Below, in pieces: positions 49,001-55,493 of a stretch of 64,000 nt of DNA. A program made the position numbers and the translations under genes. This stretch comes from Symbiodinium natans (Eukaryota > Sar > Dinophyceae > Suessiales > Symbiodiniaceae). Positions within the stretch are counted from its first letter, which is position 1, and each line of letters opens with the position of its first letter. Where the stretch lies: the NCBI GenBank assembly GCA_905221605.1, contig CAJNDS010002639.1, positions 249,945 to 313,944 of the forward strand, written 5' to 3'. Under the pieces are notes generated by a model. The model was not told the DNA's origin, did not search any database, and worked only from the letters and a program-made list of their open reading frames with translations.

Positions 49001-50756
49001 CATGAGTTGCTGAGATTCGTGAGCTGCGAGCGACGTGTTTGGATCAAAGCTGCAAGCGTCCTGTGCATCGCCCTCAGCTTCAGCCCCAACACCAGAACCC
49101 TAGACCCTGAATCCTAACTCCTAGGTTCAGCCTACCCCCAAACCCTAAACCCTAAACCCTAAACCCTAAACCCTAAACCCCAAACCCTAAACCCTAAACC
49201 CTAAACCCTAAACCCTAAACCCTAAACCCTAAACCCTTGGAAGCAGACATCGGCTGCTGAATGACGTGGGGCATCGGCGCGTGGAGTTGGCAACCCAGGC
49301 CTGCGAACCCTAGACCTTAAACCCTAAACCCTAAACCCTGAGCCCTAAACCTAAGCCCTAAACCCTAAACCCTAAACCCTAAACCTAAACCCTAAACCCG
49401 AAACCCGAAACCCTAAACCCCAAACCCCAAACCCCAAACCCTAAACCCTAAACCCGAATTCCGAAATTCCGAAACCCTAAACCCTCAAGTTTCTCAACCC
49501 CTAAGCCCTAAACCCTAAACCCTAAACCCTAAATTCCCAGTTTCCTAAACCCTAAACTCCCTAAACCCTAACCCCTCAAATTCCTAAACCCCCCTGAAAC
49601 CCTAAACCCTAAACCCTAAACCCTAAACCCTAAACCCTAAACCCTAAACCCAGGCCTGTGCAAAGACGAGGCCTCGTTCCATGCTGCGCCGGGAAACTGC
49701 CATCGCGCATACTTGCCGCTTGGGTTGGGCACTGACTTGGGAGGTTTTGTTGGCTTGGGGTTTAGGGTTTGGGCTTTGTGGTTTAGGGTTTAGGGTTTGG
49801 GGTAAGGGTTTAAGGTTTGTATATTTTTCCTTTTGTCCCTCCTCCTGTGGTTGCAGAGACTAGTTTGCGAGGAGATCTATTTCTGCTGGTTTTGGCCCGC
49901 TAAGGCCCTGCTCACGGACCTGGCCCCCTCTTTGGCCGTGGCTGCGGGCCACGAGCACACGTGCGTTGTGAGGGCCGACGGCCAGCTGGTTTGCTTTGGG
50001 CGGAACGAGTGGGGGCAGTCTGACGTGCCTGGCGACCTCGGCCGCGTGCGAAGCGTCTCTGTGGGTAGGTTCCACACATGTGCAGTCAAGGCCGATGGCC
50101 ACCTGACGTGCTTTGGATGCAACGACTATGGTCAGTGCGACGTACCGGATGATCTGGGACCAGTGCATGCTGCTTCCGCAGGCAGTTTTCACACATGTGC
50201 AGTAAGGTCAGACGGCCAGTTGGTTTGCTTTGGAACGAACACTCAGGGCAAATGCGATGTTCCAGACGAGTTGGGACCCGTTCTGGACGTTTCGGCTGGT
50301 CTTCAGCACACTTGTGCATTGACGCGGGATGGTGAGTTAGTCTGTTTTGGATCGGACCATGATGGTGAGTGTAATGTGCCGAGTGGTTTGGGGCCATTTG
50401 TACAAGTCTCAGCAGGCAGATTTCGTACATGTGCGGTGAAGGCAGATGGTGAGTTAGTATGCTTCGGTATAGGCCAGAATGGCAATGGCGACGTGCCTGA
50501 TGCTTTGGGACCTGTCATCGCAGTCTCTACGGGCCACGAGCACACTTGTGCAATCAAAACGACTGGCCAACTTGCATGCTTCGGATCGAGCGATGACGAG
50601 CAGTGTGATGTGCCCAGTGATCTGGGGCCAGTGCTGGAAGTTTCAGCCGGTGTGCGCCACACATGCGCAGTGACGACTGATGGCCAGCTGGTTTGTTTCG
50701 GATTGAATGATTATGGACAGTGCGACGTGGCAGACTTCGGCCCCGTGCTGGCATAG
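21817..50756 (+). CDS. giant multi-exon gene: WCC cysteine-repeat protein ending in an RCC1-like propeller
   Basis: A chain of about 48 small exons (typically 30-100 nt) joined in consistent phase. The product alternates half-units xGW(S/T)xxKKx and WCCxxxxxGC...(Y/F)DCxxG, each usually on its own exon, giving a protein built of Trp/Cys repeats, then a CxxxCxW...TCxxRI cysteine domain (39.2-40.3 kb), more repeats, a His/Thr exon and a seven-bladed propeller with a stop at 50754-50756. Paired cysteines suggest a disulfide-rich, probably extracellular or lumenal protein, but I found no signal peptide because the 5' end is unresolved. Introns are largely GC-AG (about two thirds), some GT-AG, three or four GA-AG, and nearly all carry telomere-like arrays. 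Weak points: the first exon(s), the donor at 30227 (AC), and the stretch 38951-41198. The chain could represent more than one transcript. The repeat is recalled from dinoflagellate predicted proteins; its function is not known to me. Confidence 0.7.
22430..23179 (+). CDS. WCC gene exons 1-4 (first repeat)
   Basis: Exons 22430-22461 (ANDWSLQKKS then TG of a split Trp codon), 22626-22679 (G completes Trp; CWDSDEAVDEDLFDCDK), 22919-22952 (AGVERGWSQN) and 23148-23179 (DRGWSTEKKN plus TG). All four donors are GC. The second conserved Cys is Trp here (WCW). Exons 3 and 4 together give the FDC-to-WS linker GMAGVERGWSQNDRGWS. A palindromic MITE (22749-22850) and CCCTGAA/CCCTAAA arrays occupy the introns. 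Confidence 0.75.
22749..22850. mobile_element. MITE family I, copy in WCC intron
   Basis: About 100 bp bounded by inverted TTGGGATGTTTCTCC and GGAGAACATCCCAA, with internal CTACTATGATCCCCATT and GGACTGTTAGTATAAGG. No coding capacity. The other copies listed share termini and these internal words. Confidence 0.8.
24061..25405 (+). CDS. WCC gene exons 5-9
   Basis: Exons 24061-24127 (CCRTKKKGC...FFDCDLDLDNW), 24382-24398 (17-nt microexon RWVRV, tentative), 24559-24630 (CCASSTKSEA, donor GTAAGT), 25031-25069 (CQETAWNSTKKK plus TG) and 25351-25405 (CWDHEQKGG...YNCEDP). Exons 5, 8 and 9 carry clear motifs. Exons 6 and 7 are accepted mainly because they are phase-compatible and keep a CC pair; exon 7 lacks the later cysteines and may be a degenerate repeat. 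A MITE-like palindrome lies at 24652-24737. Confidence 0.65.
24652..24737. mobile_element. MITE family II, degenerate copy
   Basis: Left end GGGGGTTTACGAAAT, right end AATAAGGAACCCCC, internal GAATCGTAGGAATTGCTTCA. Confidence 0.5.
25500..25672. mobile_element. dispersed repeat with GGGAGTAGTGGGG core
   Basis: GGTTCAAGGGGGGTAG...GGGAGTAGTGGGGGGTATT...CCCCCCTTGAACACC, inverted ends about 145 bp apart. Related cores: 10230-10262 (GGGAGTAGTGGGGAGTATT) and 28240-28300 (opposite orientation). Confidence 0.5.
25990..26115. repeat. AGCCTAA variant array
   Basis: Some eighteen AGCCTAA units followed by CCCTAAA, CCCTGAA and CCCTCAA blocks, in the intron between WCC exons 9 and 10. Confidence 0.95.
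26262..28208 (+). CDS. WCC gene exons 10-14
   Basis: Exons 26262-26306 (DYAEAWTPPKK), 26839-26892 (EWCCANENLGCGETYDCE), 27620-27660 (TGFENWETEWTTP), 27946-27980 (KHFCCKTAQKA) and 28172-28208 (YDCAAGFANWE). Joined, they give two complete textbook repeats. The junction 27660/27946 needs a GA donor (GACTCT); 27980/28172 uses GT; the others use GC. Here the split falls after KK rather than inside the Trp codon, so boundary position varies between repeats. Confidence 0.8.
28315..29100. other. unique intronic sequence
   Basis: Almost free of heptamers and inside the intron between WCC exons 14 and 15. It contains a 113-codon - strand open frame (28743-29084) with no motif. It could be a decayed insertion. 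Confidence 0.4.
29185..31863 (+). CDS. WCC gene exons 15-19
   Basis: Exons 29185-29252 (GWSAAKKKYCCQKEQK; could run to 29262), 29676-29712 (NEMTSWSDEHR), 30127-30226 (YCCNAHNVACHDC followed by a Trp and PGKK), 31135-31184 (AWCCANEGHCVKQGAE) and 31816-31863 (ATTTTPTPCPDAGFD). The Thr-rich linker before the last CPDAGFD resembles linkers common in such proteins. The end of exon 17 is read as phase 0 after KK, but the intron would start ACTT, so this donor is uncertain. The 30230-30710 intron part is a long CCCCAAGC/CCCCAAA array. Confidence 0.7.
30230..30710. repeat. CCCCAAGC/CCCCAAA variant array
   Basis: A 7-bp CCCCAAG run of about 20 units flanked by CCCCAAA and CCCTAAA, then a poly-C tract (30679-30693). 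Open frames across it are translation artefacts of the repeat. Confidence 0.95.
31269..31295. repeat. (TA)n microsatellite
   Basis: About thirteen TA units. Confidence 0.97.
32157..32230. repeat. CCCAAAA array
   Basis: About ten CCCAAAA units in the intron between WCC exons 19 and 20. Confidence 0.93.
32289..32376. mobile_element. MITE family I, copy in WCC intron
   Basis: TTGGGATGTTCCCC and GGGGGAACATCC termini with CTACTATAATCCCTA inside. Confidence 0.75.
33130..34680 (+). CDS. WCC gene exons 20-25
   Basis: Exons 33130-33184 (NTPIGTWTTEKK; start could be 33149), 33596-33653 (DFCCKTFGRGCPGVHYDCL), 33835-33884 (HIWQYAWSLTKK, GA donor), 34117-34173 (AWCCLHHHVGCYPHYDCDT), 34429-34495 (SWSPEKQVWC; start could be 34456) and 34637-34680 (HHEKKGCELYDCYG). 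The last pair splits the second Cys codon T|GC. This is the densest and clearest part of the repeat region; several introns are under 450 nt. Confidence 0.8.
33286..33380. mobile_element. MITE family I, degenerate copy
   Basis: CCCCTCCTACTAAACGTCC, TTAGTAGGGAT and a right end GGCGGAACCTCCCA; close to the consensus but with mutated termini. Confidence 0.5.
35183..35280. mobile_element. MITE family II
   Basis: Inverted ends GGGGGTTTGCGAAAAT and AATTTCGTAAACCCCC about 95 bp apart, internal AGTAGGATTCCTTCATACTA. A third, partial relative begins at 51483 (GAGGGTTTACGATAC). Confidence 0.65.
35299..35398. mobile_element. MITE family III, adjacent to family II copy
   Basis: Inverted ends GGTAGTTGTCTAAATTAGGGTC and its near-complement ending AATTTAGAGAACTACCC. 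A small fragment of the same end (TTTAGAGAACTACCC) occurs at 5363-5378. Confidence 0.6.
35417..38950 (+). CDS. WCC gene exons 26-32
   Basis: Exons 35417-35460 (LWSKQHKDWCC), 36370-36423 (GNWSRPKPSCSC), 36573-36611 (YHCQGGDGQNIY), 37452-37482 (SPEKKDWCCE), 37858-37907 (GEHKKIGCSE), 38616-38670 (PDFGGGHHHHHEQHEGLW) and 38911-38950 or 38957 (SWEQIDALLDR). All junctions are in phase. An in-frame TAA at 36649-36651 lies just past the chosen GC donor at 36612. The last exon can end at a GA (38951), which joins the next cysteine domain in frame, or at a GC inside a Trp codon (38958). Confidence 0.65.
36661..36855. repeat. CCCGATAAA (9-bp) array passing into CCCCAAA and CCCTAAA
   Basis: Nine-base units CCCGATAAA/CCCGACAAA, then CCCCAAA, then CCCTAAA: three homogenised blocks in one array. 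Confidence 0.93.
36957..37080. repeat. GGGTTGA then GGGTTTTA arrays
   Basis: About eight GGGTTGA units followed by about seven GGGTTTTA units, opposite in orientation to the array just upstream. Confidence 0.93.
37948..38580. repeat. long mixed array: CCCTAAA, CCCTAAAA, AGCCTAAA
   Basis: About 630 bp of 7- and 8-base variants in blocks, including ten AGCCTAAA units at 38303-38390; it fills the intron between WCC exons 30 and 31. Confidence 0.95.
39193..40306 (+). CDS. cysteine domain CxxxCxW...TCxxRI...HAC...ECxxC (3-4 exons)
   Basis: Exons about 39193-39260 (CKKACHWDGQSHTC then QDRIKYAG), 39697-39740 or 39765 (AASHRFQNQQHACAQ, after a strong pyrimidine tract), 40095-40139 (AVHLVAGECDFCW) and possibly 40278-40306 (SQGGECTVER). 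In order they make a coherent cysteine-spaced domain distinct from the WCC repeat; I recall similar CxxxC...TCxxRI...AC...CxxC blocks in dinoflagellate predicted proteins. The ends of the second and fourth exons are unresolved. A frame reading ICFHDPLGEQRW at 39464-39516 and one reading TTRPTFGEVSLISATL at 39874-39960 may be further exons. Confidence 0.55.
41199..44181 (+). CDS. WCC gene exons, second repeat block
   Basis: Exons 41199-41262 (GYVYWHKEDSHFSTHH then Val/Thr-rich), 41918-41946 (YHCHARSPA, donor CAG|GTATTT), 42038-42122 (MWAQEQKDFCCW), 42322-42386 (KYRKGCP...YDCAVL, GA donor; could instead end 42397 at GC), 43259-43287 (DAGFDQWET) and 44147-44181 (AWEAVRKEWCC). Joined, the last two give QWET|AWEAVRKEWCC, a near-consensus NWxxGWSxxKKxWCC unit. 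All phases agree. Confidence 0.72.
44743..44935. repeat. CCCTTAAA (8-bp) array
   Basis: About seventeen CCCTTAAA units ending just before the exon at 44944. Confidence 0.95.
44944..47146 (+). CDS. WCC gene exons, third repeat block
   Basis: Exons 44944-44984 (HRSRACQRFQCDL), 45603-45670 (FLWCEHSKYICFW), 46394-46440 (NFQGLWGPPKKAWCC) and 47080 to about 47146 (HESKGCIAGFQWFDPCL). The Lys codon after WCC is split AA|G at 44181/44944 and again at 46440/47080, the same position in two different repeats. The 153-codon open frame starting at 45590 overlaps the second exon, but its remainder is intron and a 10-bp tandem repeat. Confidence 0.75.
45802..45980. repeat. 10-bp tandem repeat CCCGGTCATA
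   Basis: About sixteen imperfect copies with GGGCATA and AGTCATA variants, in a WCC-gene intron. Confidence 0.92.
47640..47741. mobile_element. MITE family I, best-preserved copy
   Basis: TTGGGATGTTCCCCC at the left and GGGGGAACATCCCAA at the right, a perfect 15-bp inverted pair, with GATTATAGTAGGGG and GACTGTTAGTGTAAG inside. Confidence 0.85.
47974..49706 (+). CDS. WCC gene exons, last repeat and linker to propeller
   Basis: Exons 47974-48014 (ETDWTPEKKGWCC), 48331-48371 (NKKMGCPGWHWHP), 48728-48785 (GVTHVTHTTYTTHHHSSG), 49244-49302 (RHRLLNDVGHRRVELATQ) and 49654-49706 (LCKDEASFHAAPGNCHR). The first three follow the repeat pattern with a His/Thr-rich replacement of the YDC half. The last two have no motif but are phase-compatible on both sides and lead into the propeller exon. 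Confidence 0.62.
49857..50756 (+). CDS. RCC1/BLIP-II-like seven-bladed beta-propeller, 3'-terminal exon
   Basis: A 299-codon open frame with seven tandem repeats of about 39 residues, each with the core HTCAV...DGQLVCFG...GQCDVP (first HEHTCVVRADGQLVCFG, last ending GQCDVADF), then GPVLA and TAG. Seven blades make a complete propeller. This matches the RCC1_2/BLIP-II-type families, which act as protein-interaction platforms; the partner is unknown. Each blade has the Cys pair TC and CFG. I start the exon at 49857, after the pyrimidine-rich CCTCCTGTGGTTGCAG, rather than at the upstream ATG 49833, which lies in that tract. The N-terminal lead-in has an aromatic stretch, IYFCWFWPAKALL. It is phase-compatible with the exon at 49654, so it is probably the C-terminus of the WCC gene, though a separate gene is possible. 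Confidence 0.9.
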   Translation, partial: RLVCEEIYFCWFWPAKALLTDLAPSLAVAAGHEHTCVVRADGQLVCFGRNEWGQSDVPGDLGRVRSVSVGRFHTCAVKADGHLTCFGCNDYGQCDVPDDLGPVHAASAGSFHTCAVRSDGQLVCFGTNTQGKCDVPDELGPVLDVSAGLQHTCALTRDGELVCFGSDHDGECNVPSGLGPFVQVSAGRFRTCAVKADGELVCFGIGQNGNGDVPDALGPVIAVSTGHEHTCAIKTTGQLACFGSSDDEQCDVPSDLGPVLEVSAGVRHTCAVTTDGQLVCFGLNDYGQCDVADFGPVLA

Positions 50757-51865
50757 CCGACCGCTTTCAAAAGGCACCTGCTGTGAAAAAGACGGAACTC
50801 CAAGCGCGAGTCGAACTCCCGGGCTCTAGCCGAGGGCTAGCAGTTGGATCAAGAAGTCTTCGGTTCTCGATTGCATAGGAAGCCTCCCCATGTTTGGGTT
50901 CAGGGTTCTTTGTGGCGAAACTGACCAGCGGCAAAAAGGATCACTGTCTTGTTACATGGTTACTGGGCTATCTCGTTTGGGTTTCTTGGAGCATTGAAGT
51001 GCGATGTACTCGGTGCTTTCCGTTTTTGTCAAAGCTGGCGCAAGGAGGAGCCATGTAAGCCACTGATGGAGGAACCATAAGCCAGAAGCCAAACAAATCA
51101 AAGAGGGATCAACAAGCAATCGGGGACTAATAGCGAATCAGACAGGAAGACAGGAAGACAGGAAGACAGGAAGGAGGGAAGGAGGGAAGGAGGGAAGGAG
51201 GGAAGGAGGGAAGGAGGGAAGGAGGGAAGGAGGGAAGGAGGGAAGGAGGGAAGGAAAGAAGGAAGGCCAATCTTACAGGGGGGCGGGGGGGAAAAATTGC
51301 AAGCTCCAAATATTGCAAAATTAAAGCATTTCTCCGCCAATGCGCAGACTCCAAATACGGTAAACATTACACCTACTCGCATGCTGCAAATATGCGGAAA
51401 AAATGGGCGCTTTGCGCATTCACAGGTTCCGAGATACAGGAAATTCTAGCATCTTTAATGTATTCGCCGGCTGCAAGAATGTGAGGGTTTACGATACTAG
51501 GAGTACCTTTCTGGCATCCTCATTTTCAGGGGATCCTACTATTTGGGGCTCTATTTCATAAATCCACATGTGGAAAGCCACAGCATTTCTGCCACTTCAA
51601 TTCAAAGACGTCGAATGCGGCGAAACTTCCTATCCCATCTGCAACGGTGCCAGTGCAGCCCTCACTTAACTTCAGCAGAACATAAGGATAGAGGGAAGAG
51701 AATGCAGAAAGGAAGGAAGGAAGGAAGGAAAGAAGGAAAGAAGGAAGGAAGGAAGGCTTTGGGGTATGGCACTGTACGGACAAGTCTGGTAAGCGTACAA
51801 AGCTGGAACCGCCCTCAGCCCCCGAAAGCCAAACCACCAGAACATGAATTGAGTACTTGGCCGAC
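50757..51865. other. 3' flank of the propeller gene / intergenic
   Basis: Unique AT-richer sequence with GGAA tracts and a partial family II element. Likely contains the 3' end of the WCC/propeller gene and the start of the next. No polyadenylation signal can be relied on in this lineage. Confidence 0.5.
51148..51262. repeat. GGAGGGAA / GGAAGACA tandem repeat
   Basis: Purine-rich 8-bp GGGAAGGA repeat; a shorter GGAA repeat lies at 51712-51757. Lies downstream of the propeller stop codon. Confidence 0.93.
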
Positions 51866-52204
51866 ACCCTAAACCCTAAACCCTAAACCCTAAACCCTAA
51901 ACCCTAAACCCTAAACCCTAAACCCTAAACCCTAAACCCTAAACCCTAAACCCTAAACCCTAAACCCTAAACACTAAAACCCTAAACCCTAAACCCTAAA
52001 CCCTAAACCCTAAACCCTAAACCCTAAACCCTAAACCCTAAACCCTAAACCCTAAACCCTAAACCCTAAACCCCAACCCCCAACCCCCAACCCCCAACCC
52101 CCAACCCCCAAGCCCCAAAACCCCCAACCCCTCCATCTGGTGCATCGGCTCCGAGGTTGTTGGCTGGCATGGCGGGGGTGGTGTACACCACGGCCACGGA
52201 TGGC

Positions 52205-52335
52205 ACAGCGGAGGTGGCGGTGGTGTGGCGGGTGGCGGTGGTGTTGTGGGTGGCGGTGGCGTTGTGGGTGGCGGTGGTGTGGCGGGTGGCGGTGGTGTGG
52301 CGGGTGGCGGTGGCGTGGTGGGTGGTGGTGGCGTG
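52205..52335. repeat. 18-bp GGTGGCGGTGGTGTGGCG minisatellite
   Basis: Imperfect GGT/GGC-rich units; open on both strands (Gly/Val on +, Thr/Ala/His on -), so neither open frame is evidence of a gene. Confidence 0.9.
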
Positions 52336-52449
52336 CATCACACCAGTTCGCGCCGACCTCATTCTGGAGTGTTCTGTTCAGGACTTGCCGCGGTTCCTTT
52401 TAGATGCACCCTGAAAACCTAACACCCTGCAATGAAACTCAGGCACGGC

Positions 52450-52775
52450 CCTAACCCCTAAACCCAAAACCCCTAAACCCCTAAACCCCTAAACCCCTGA
52501 ACCCCTAAACCCCTAAACCCCTAAACCCCTAAACCCCTAAACCCCTAAACCCCTAAACCCCTAAACCCCTAAACCCCTAAACCCCTAAACCCCCTAAACC
52601 CCCCCTAAACCCCGTAAACCCCCTAAACCCCCTAAACCCCCGAAACCCTAAACCCCTAAACCCCTAAACCCTAAACCCTAAACCCTAAACCCCAAACCCC
52701 AAACCCCAAACCCCAAACCCTAAACCCTAAACCCTAAACCCTAAACCCTAAACCCTAAACCCTAAACCCGAAAGA
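52450..52775. repeat. CCCCTAAA (8-bp) array then CCCCAAA and CCCTAAA
   Basis: About twenty CCCCTAAA units, then variants, ending at the acceptor of the exon at 52781. Confidence 0.95.
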
Positions 52776-52780
52776 GCGAG

Positions 52781-54680
52781 GCTACACTTCGACTGCCAAG
52801 CGGCTTTGCAAAACTGGGTGGGGACCTCTCAGCAGCTGGGGGCCTTCGGGTAGTTTAGGGTTTAGGGTTTAGGGTTTAGGGCTTAGGGTTTAGGAGTTAG
52901 GGTTTAGGGTTCGGAATCAGGGTGTTGGGTTTTAGGTTTCGGTTTTAGGGCGAGTCTTCTCTGAAGGGTTGGCGGTTCTGGGTTTAAGTGCTCCAAGGTG
53001 TTAGCCTCATGGTCGAAAGTTTAGGGTCTGGGGCTTAAGTTCTTTGTTTCTGGTTCTTCTAGCTTCAGTTTCTTACGCCGTATGTATATGTATACACACA
53101 TGTATACTCATAGTAAACTGGCATGTAAAAAAATTCTAAGCCAATACGCAAGTTTCATGCAGAAAATGTATACATATACAGTCATATTCGTTTTTTGTAC
53201 TGACATTGTGTATATGAATATATACGTATTCCTCACCCTTTGTGACAGTGTATTACTTGTTGGGAGGACGTGTGGGGTTGCGAGAGTGACTGGCTGACAG
53301 CTTATCAGGCAGAAAGCCCTTATAGGGTTTAGGAATTAGGGGTTCCCAAATCCTAAACCCGAAACCCTAAACCCTAAACCGACGACTTCGACTCACAGCT
53401 CGCTTGACTTCACTGGTGTACCATCAGAGTTGCTGGTTGTTGCAGATCTTTGTTTTGGGGAATCTGATGGTGCAAGGCAGAGGGTCCATATTAGATTTGG
53501 GGTTTCCTGAAACCCTGAACCCGGAACCCTACACTCTAAACCCTAAGCCCACAACTCTAAACCCTAAGCCCTCAGCGATAGATGAACTCCAGCGCCTCAG
53601 GGAGTAAACTCTACAAGCCCTAAATCCAAGCCGTCTAAACTCCAAGCCCCTAAATCCACAAAGCCTGCAAGCCCCCTGCAAGCCCTATAAAACCTGTGAA
53701 CCCTAAACCCTAAACCCTAAACCCGAAACCCGAAACCCTAAACCCTAAATCCTAAACCCCAAGCCCTAAACCCTAAGTTTGCTCCGCAAACCCTTTGCCA
53801 GGAGGACGCCTGGTCTCCTGACAAGAAGCTCTGGTGCCTCGGGTTTTGGGTCTATCTGCTGTTTAGGGTTTAGGGAAAAAGGGTTAAGGTTAAGGGTTAA
53901 GGGTTTGGGGTTTAGGGTTTAGGGTTTAGGGCTCAAGGATTTAAGTGTTTCAGGGGCTGAAGGGCTCAAGGGTAGCCACGAACTTCTGTGAATTCGAGCT
54001 TGAGAGTTCAAGGGTAGGTTGTGGGCTCAGGGTTCGAGGGCAAGGGTTTGCAGGGTCGAGGCCGGCAGTGGAGGGTCCAGGGGTTTAGTGTGAGGATCCT
54101 GAACACTATCCCTAAACCCTAAACCCTAAGGTCTTGGCATCACTTCTTTCAACCCCCCCCCCCCCCCATTTGCAAGCCTGCATTGGGATCTGTGTTGTTG
54201 CAGCTTAGCCCCCGAAACCGTGAAGCTCGGAACCGCAAACCCTACGAAGCCCTCAGCGAAAGGCAGTGCCGGAACCTCACGAAGAGGTTTAGGGTTTAGT
54301 TAGGGTGTAGGGTTTAGGGTTTAGGCCCCCAATCCACAGGTGCTGGACGCACAAGAGGCTGGGGTATAGCAAGATGTTCAACTGCCACCTGGGTAAGGCG
54401 CGCGGGGTGAATAGTTCAGGGTTTGAGGGGTTTAGAGTCTAGGGCTCTAGGGGTCTGAGGGTTTAGGGTTTCGGGTTTGGGGTTTAGGGTCAAGCCCTCC
54501 CACAAGGTATAACAGCTCGCAGCAGGGGTTCATTTAGGATGTAGGGTTTTCAGGCCCCAGCATGGGACCCTATAGTAGGGTCCTTACTTCAGTGGGTTTG
54601 GGTAACCAAACCGAAGAAAGGCCCCGCAGCCCAAGTCCTGAACGCCAGGCCACAGATTGGAGCATTGCCAAAGCGAGCTG
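52781..54680 (+). CDS. second WCC-repeat gene, exons 52.8-54.7 kb
   Basis: Exons 52781-52817 (HFDCQAALQNW), 53802-53833 (EDAWSPDKKL plus TG of Trp), 54340-54397 (CWTHKRLGYSKMFNCHLGK; a GTAAGG at 54393 is an alternative donor) and 54649-54680 (ATDWSIAKAS plus TG). All junctions are in phase: NW|EDAWSPDKKL(W)|CWTHK is a full unit. It lies downstream of the stop at 50756, so this is a new gene or transcript; its start was not identified. A MITE (54711-54813) sits in the next intron. Confidence 0.7.
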
Positions 54681-54710
54681 GCCCTGTCCTTACTGGGTTT
54701 AGGGTTTAAG

Positions 54711-54813
54711 TTGGGATGTTCCCCCCTAGGCGAACAGGCCTCATATCCTGATTATTATCGGGGGTACTTTAATCCCTATTAAGGACTGTTAGTATCAGGG
54801 GGGAGCATCCCAA
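54711..54813. mobile_element. MITE family I, copy downstream of WCC exon 54649
   Basis: TTGGGATGTTCCCCC and GGGGGGAGCATCCCAA with TAAGGACTGTTAGTATC inside. Confidence 0.8.
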
Positions 54814-55493
54814 GGCTTAGGCCTTATGGGGGTGGGGCTTGGCATCTAGAACCCGAAACCTTAAACCCTACAACCTGGTCTTGGATTTTGGTCTCGTCGT
54901 GGTGCCACAAGCAGAGGTCAAGAGGGAGCTTGCCTTCGTCTGCATTTTTACTTGTATGGCTTCCAAGGTCATAAGCCCTAAGCCCTAAGCCCTAAGCCCT
55001 AAAAGCCCTAAAAGCCCTAAAAGCCCTAAAAGCCCTAAAAGCGCCAAAAGCCCTAAAGCCCTAAAAGCCCTAAAAGCCCTAAAAGCCCTAAAAGCCCTAA
55101 GCCCTAAGCCCTAAACCCTAAGCCCTAAACCTTAACCCCTAAGCCCTAAGCCCTAAGCCCTAAGCCCTAAGCCCTAAACCCTATCCCTAAACCCTAAACC
55201 CGAAACCCTAAACCCGAAACCCCAAACCCTAAACCCGAAACTGCGAGCAAGGCCCCTGATTAGCTGCCGGCAAGGCAGCGGGCCGCAGCGAGCCCGCCGA
55301 GCCTCTAGCGACGGCAGCCGACAACTGAGTAGCGACAGTCTAGCAGTTGGAGGCAGATGCTCTCTTTAGTGCCAGAAGAGTTAGCTTCTGGCACCGTAAC
55401 GCACTCCTCACAGCTTTGAAAGAGGGAACAGGGCGTACAGCCCTAAAGCATATTTTATTACCCTAAAGCCTAGACCCCCTTCCTTCCCCTTTA

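Noticed and set aside
49833-49856. ATG at 49833 as the start of the propeller protein
   Set aside because: It lies in a TTTTGTCCCTCCTCC pyrimidine tract followed by TTGCAG, a typical acceptor; the frame from 49857 is phase-compatible with an upstream exon.
50800-50880. tRNA-like element on the - strand (GAGTTCGACTC with a CTAGCC/GGCTAG arm)
   Set aside because: T-stem pairing fails at two positions and no acceptor stem or anticodon arm can be built.
54895-54945. WCHKQRSRGSLP at about 54920 as a second-half exon
   Set aside because: Resembles the motif, but there is no AG acceptor upstream in reach, so the split Trp codon cannot be completed.
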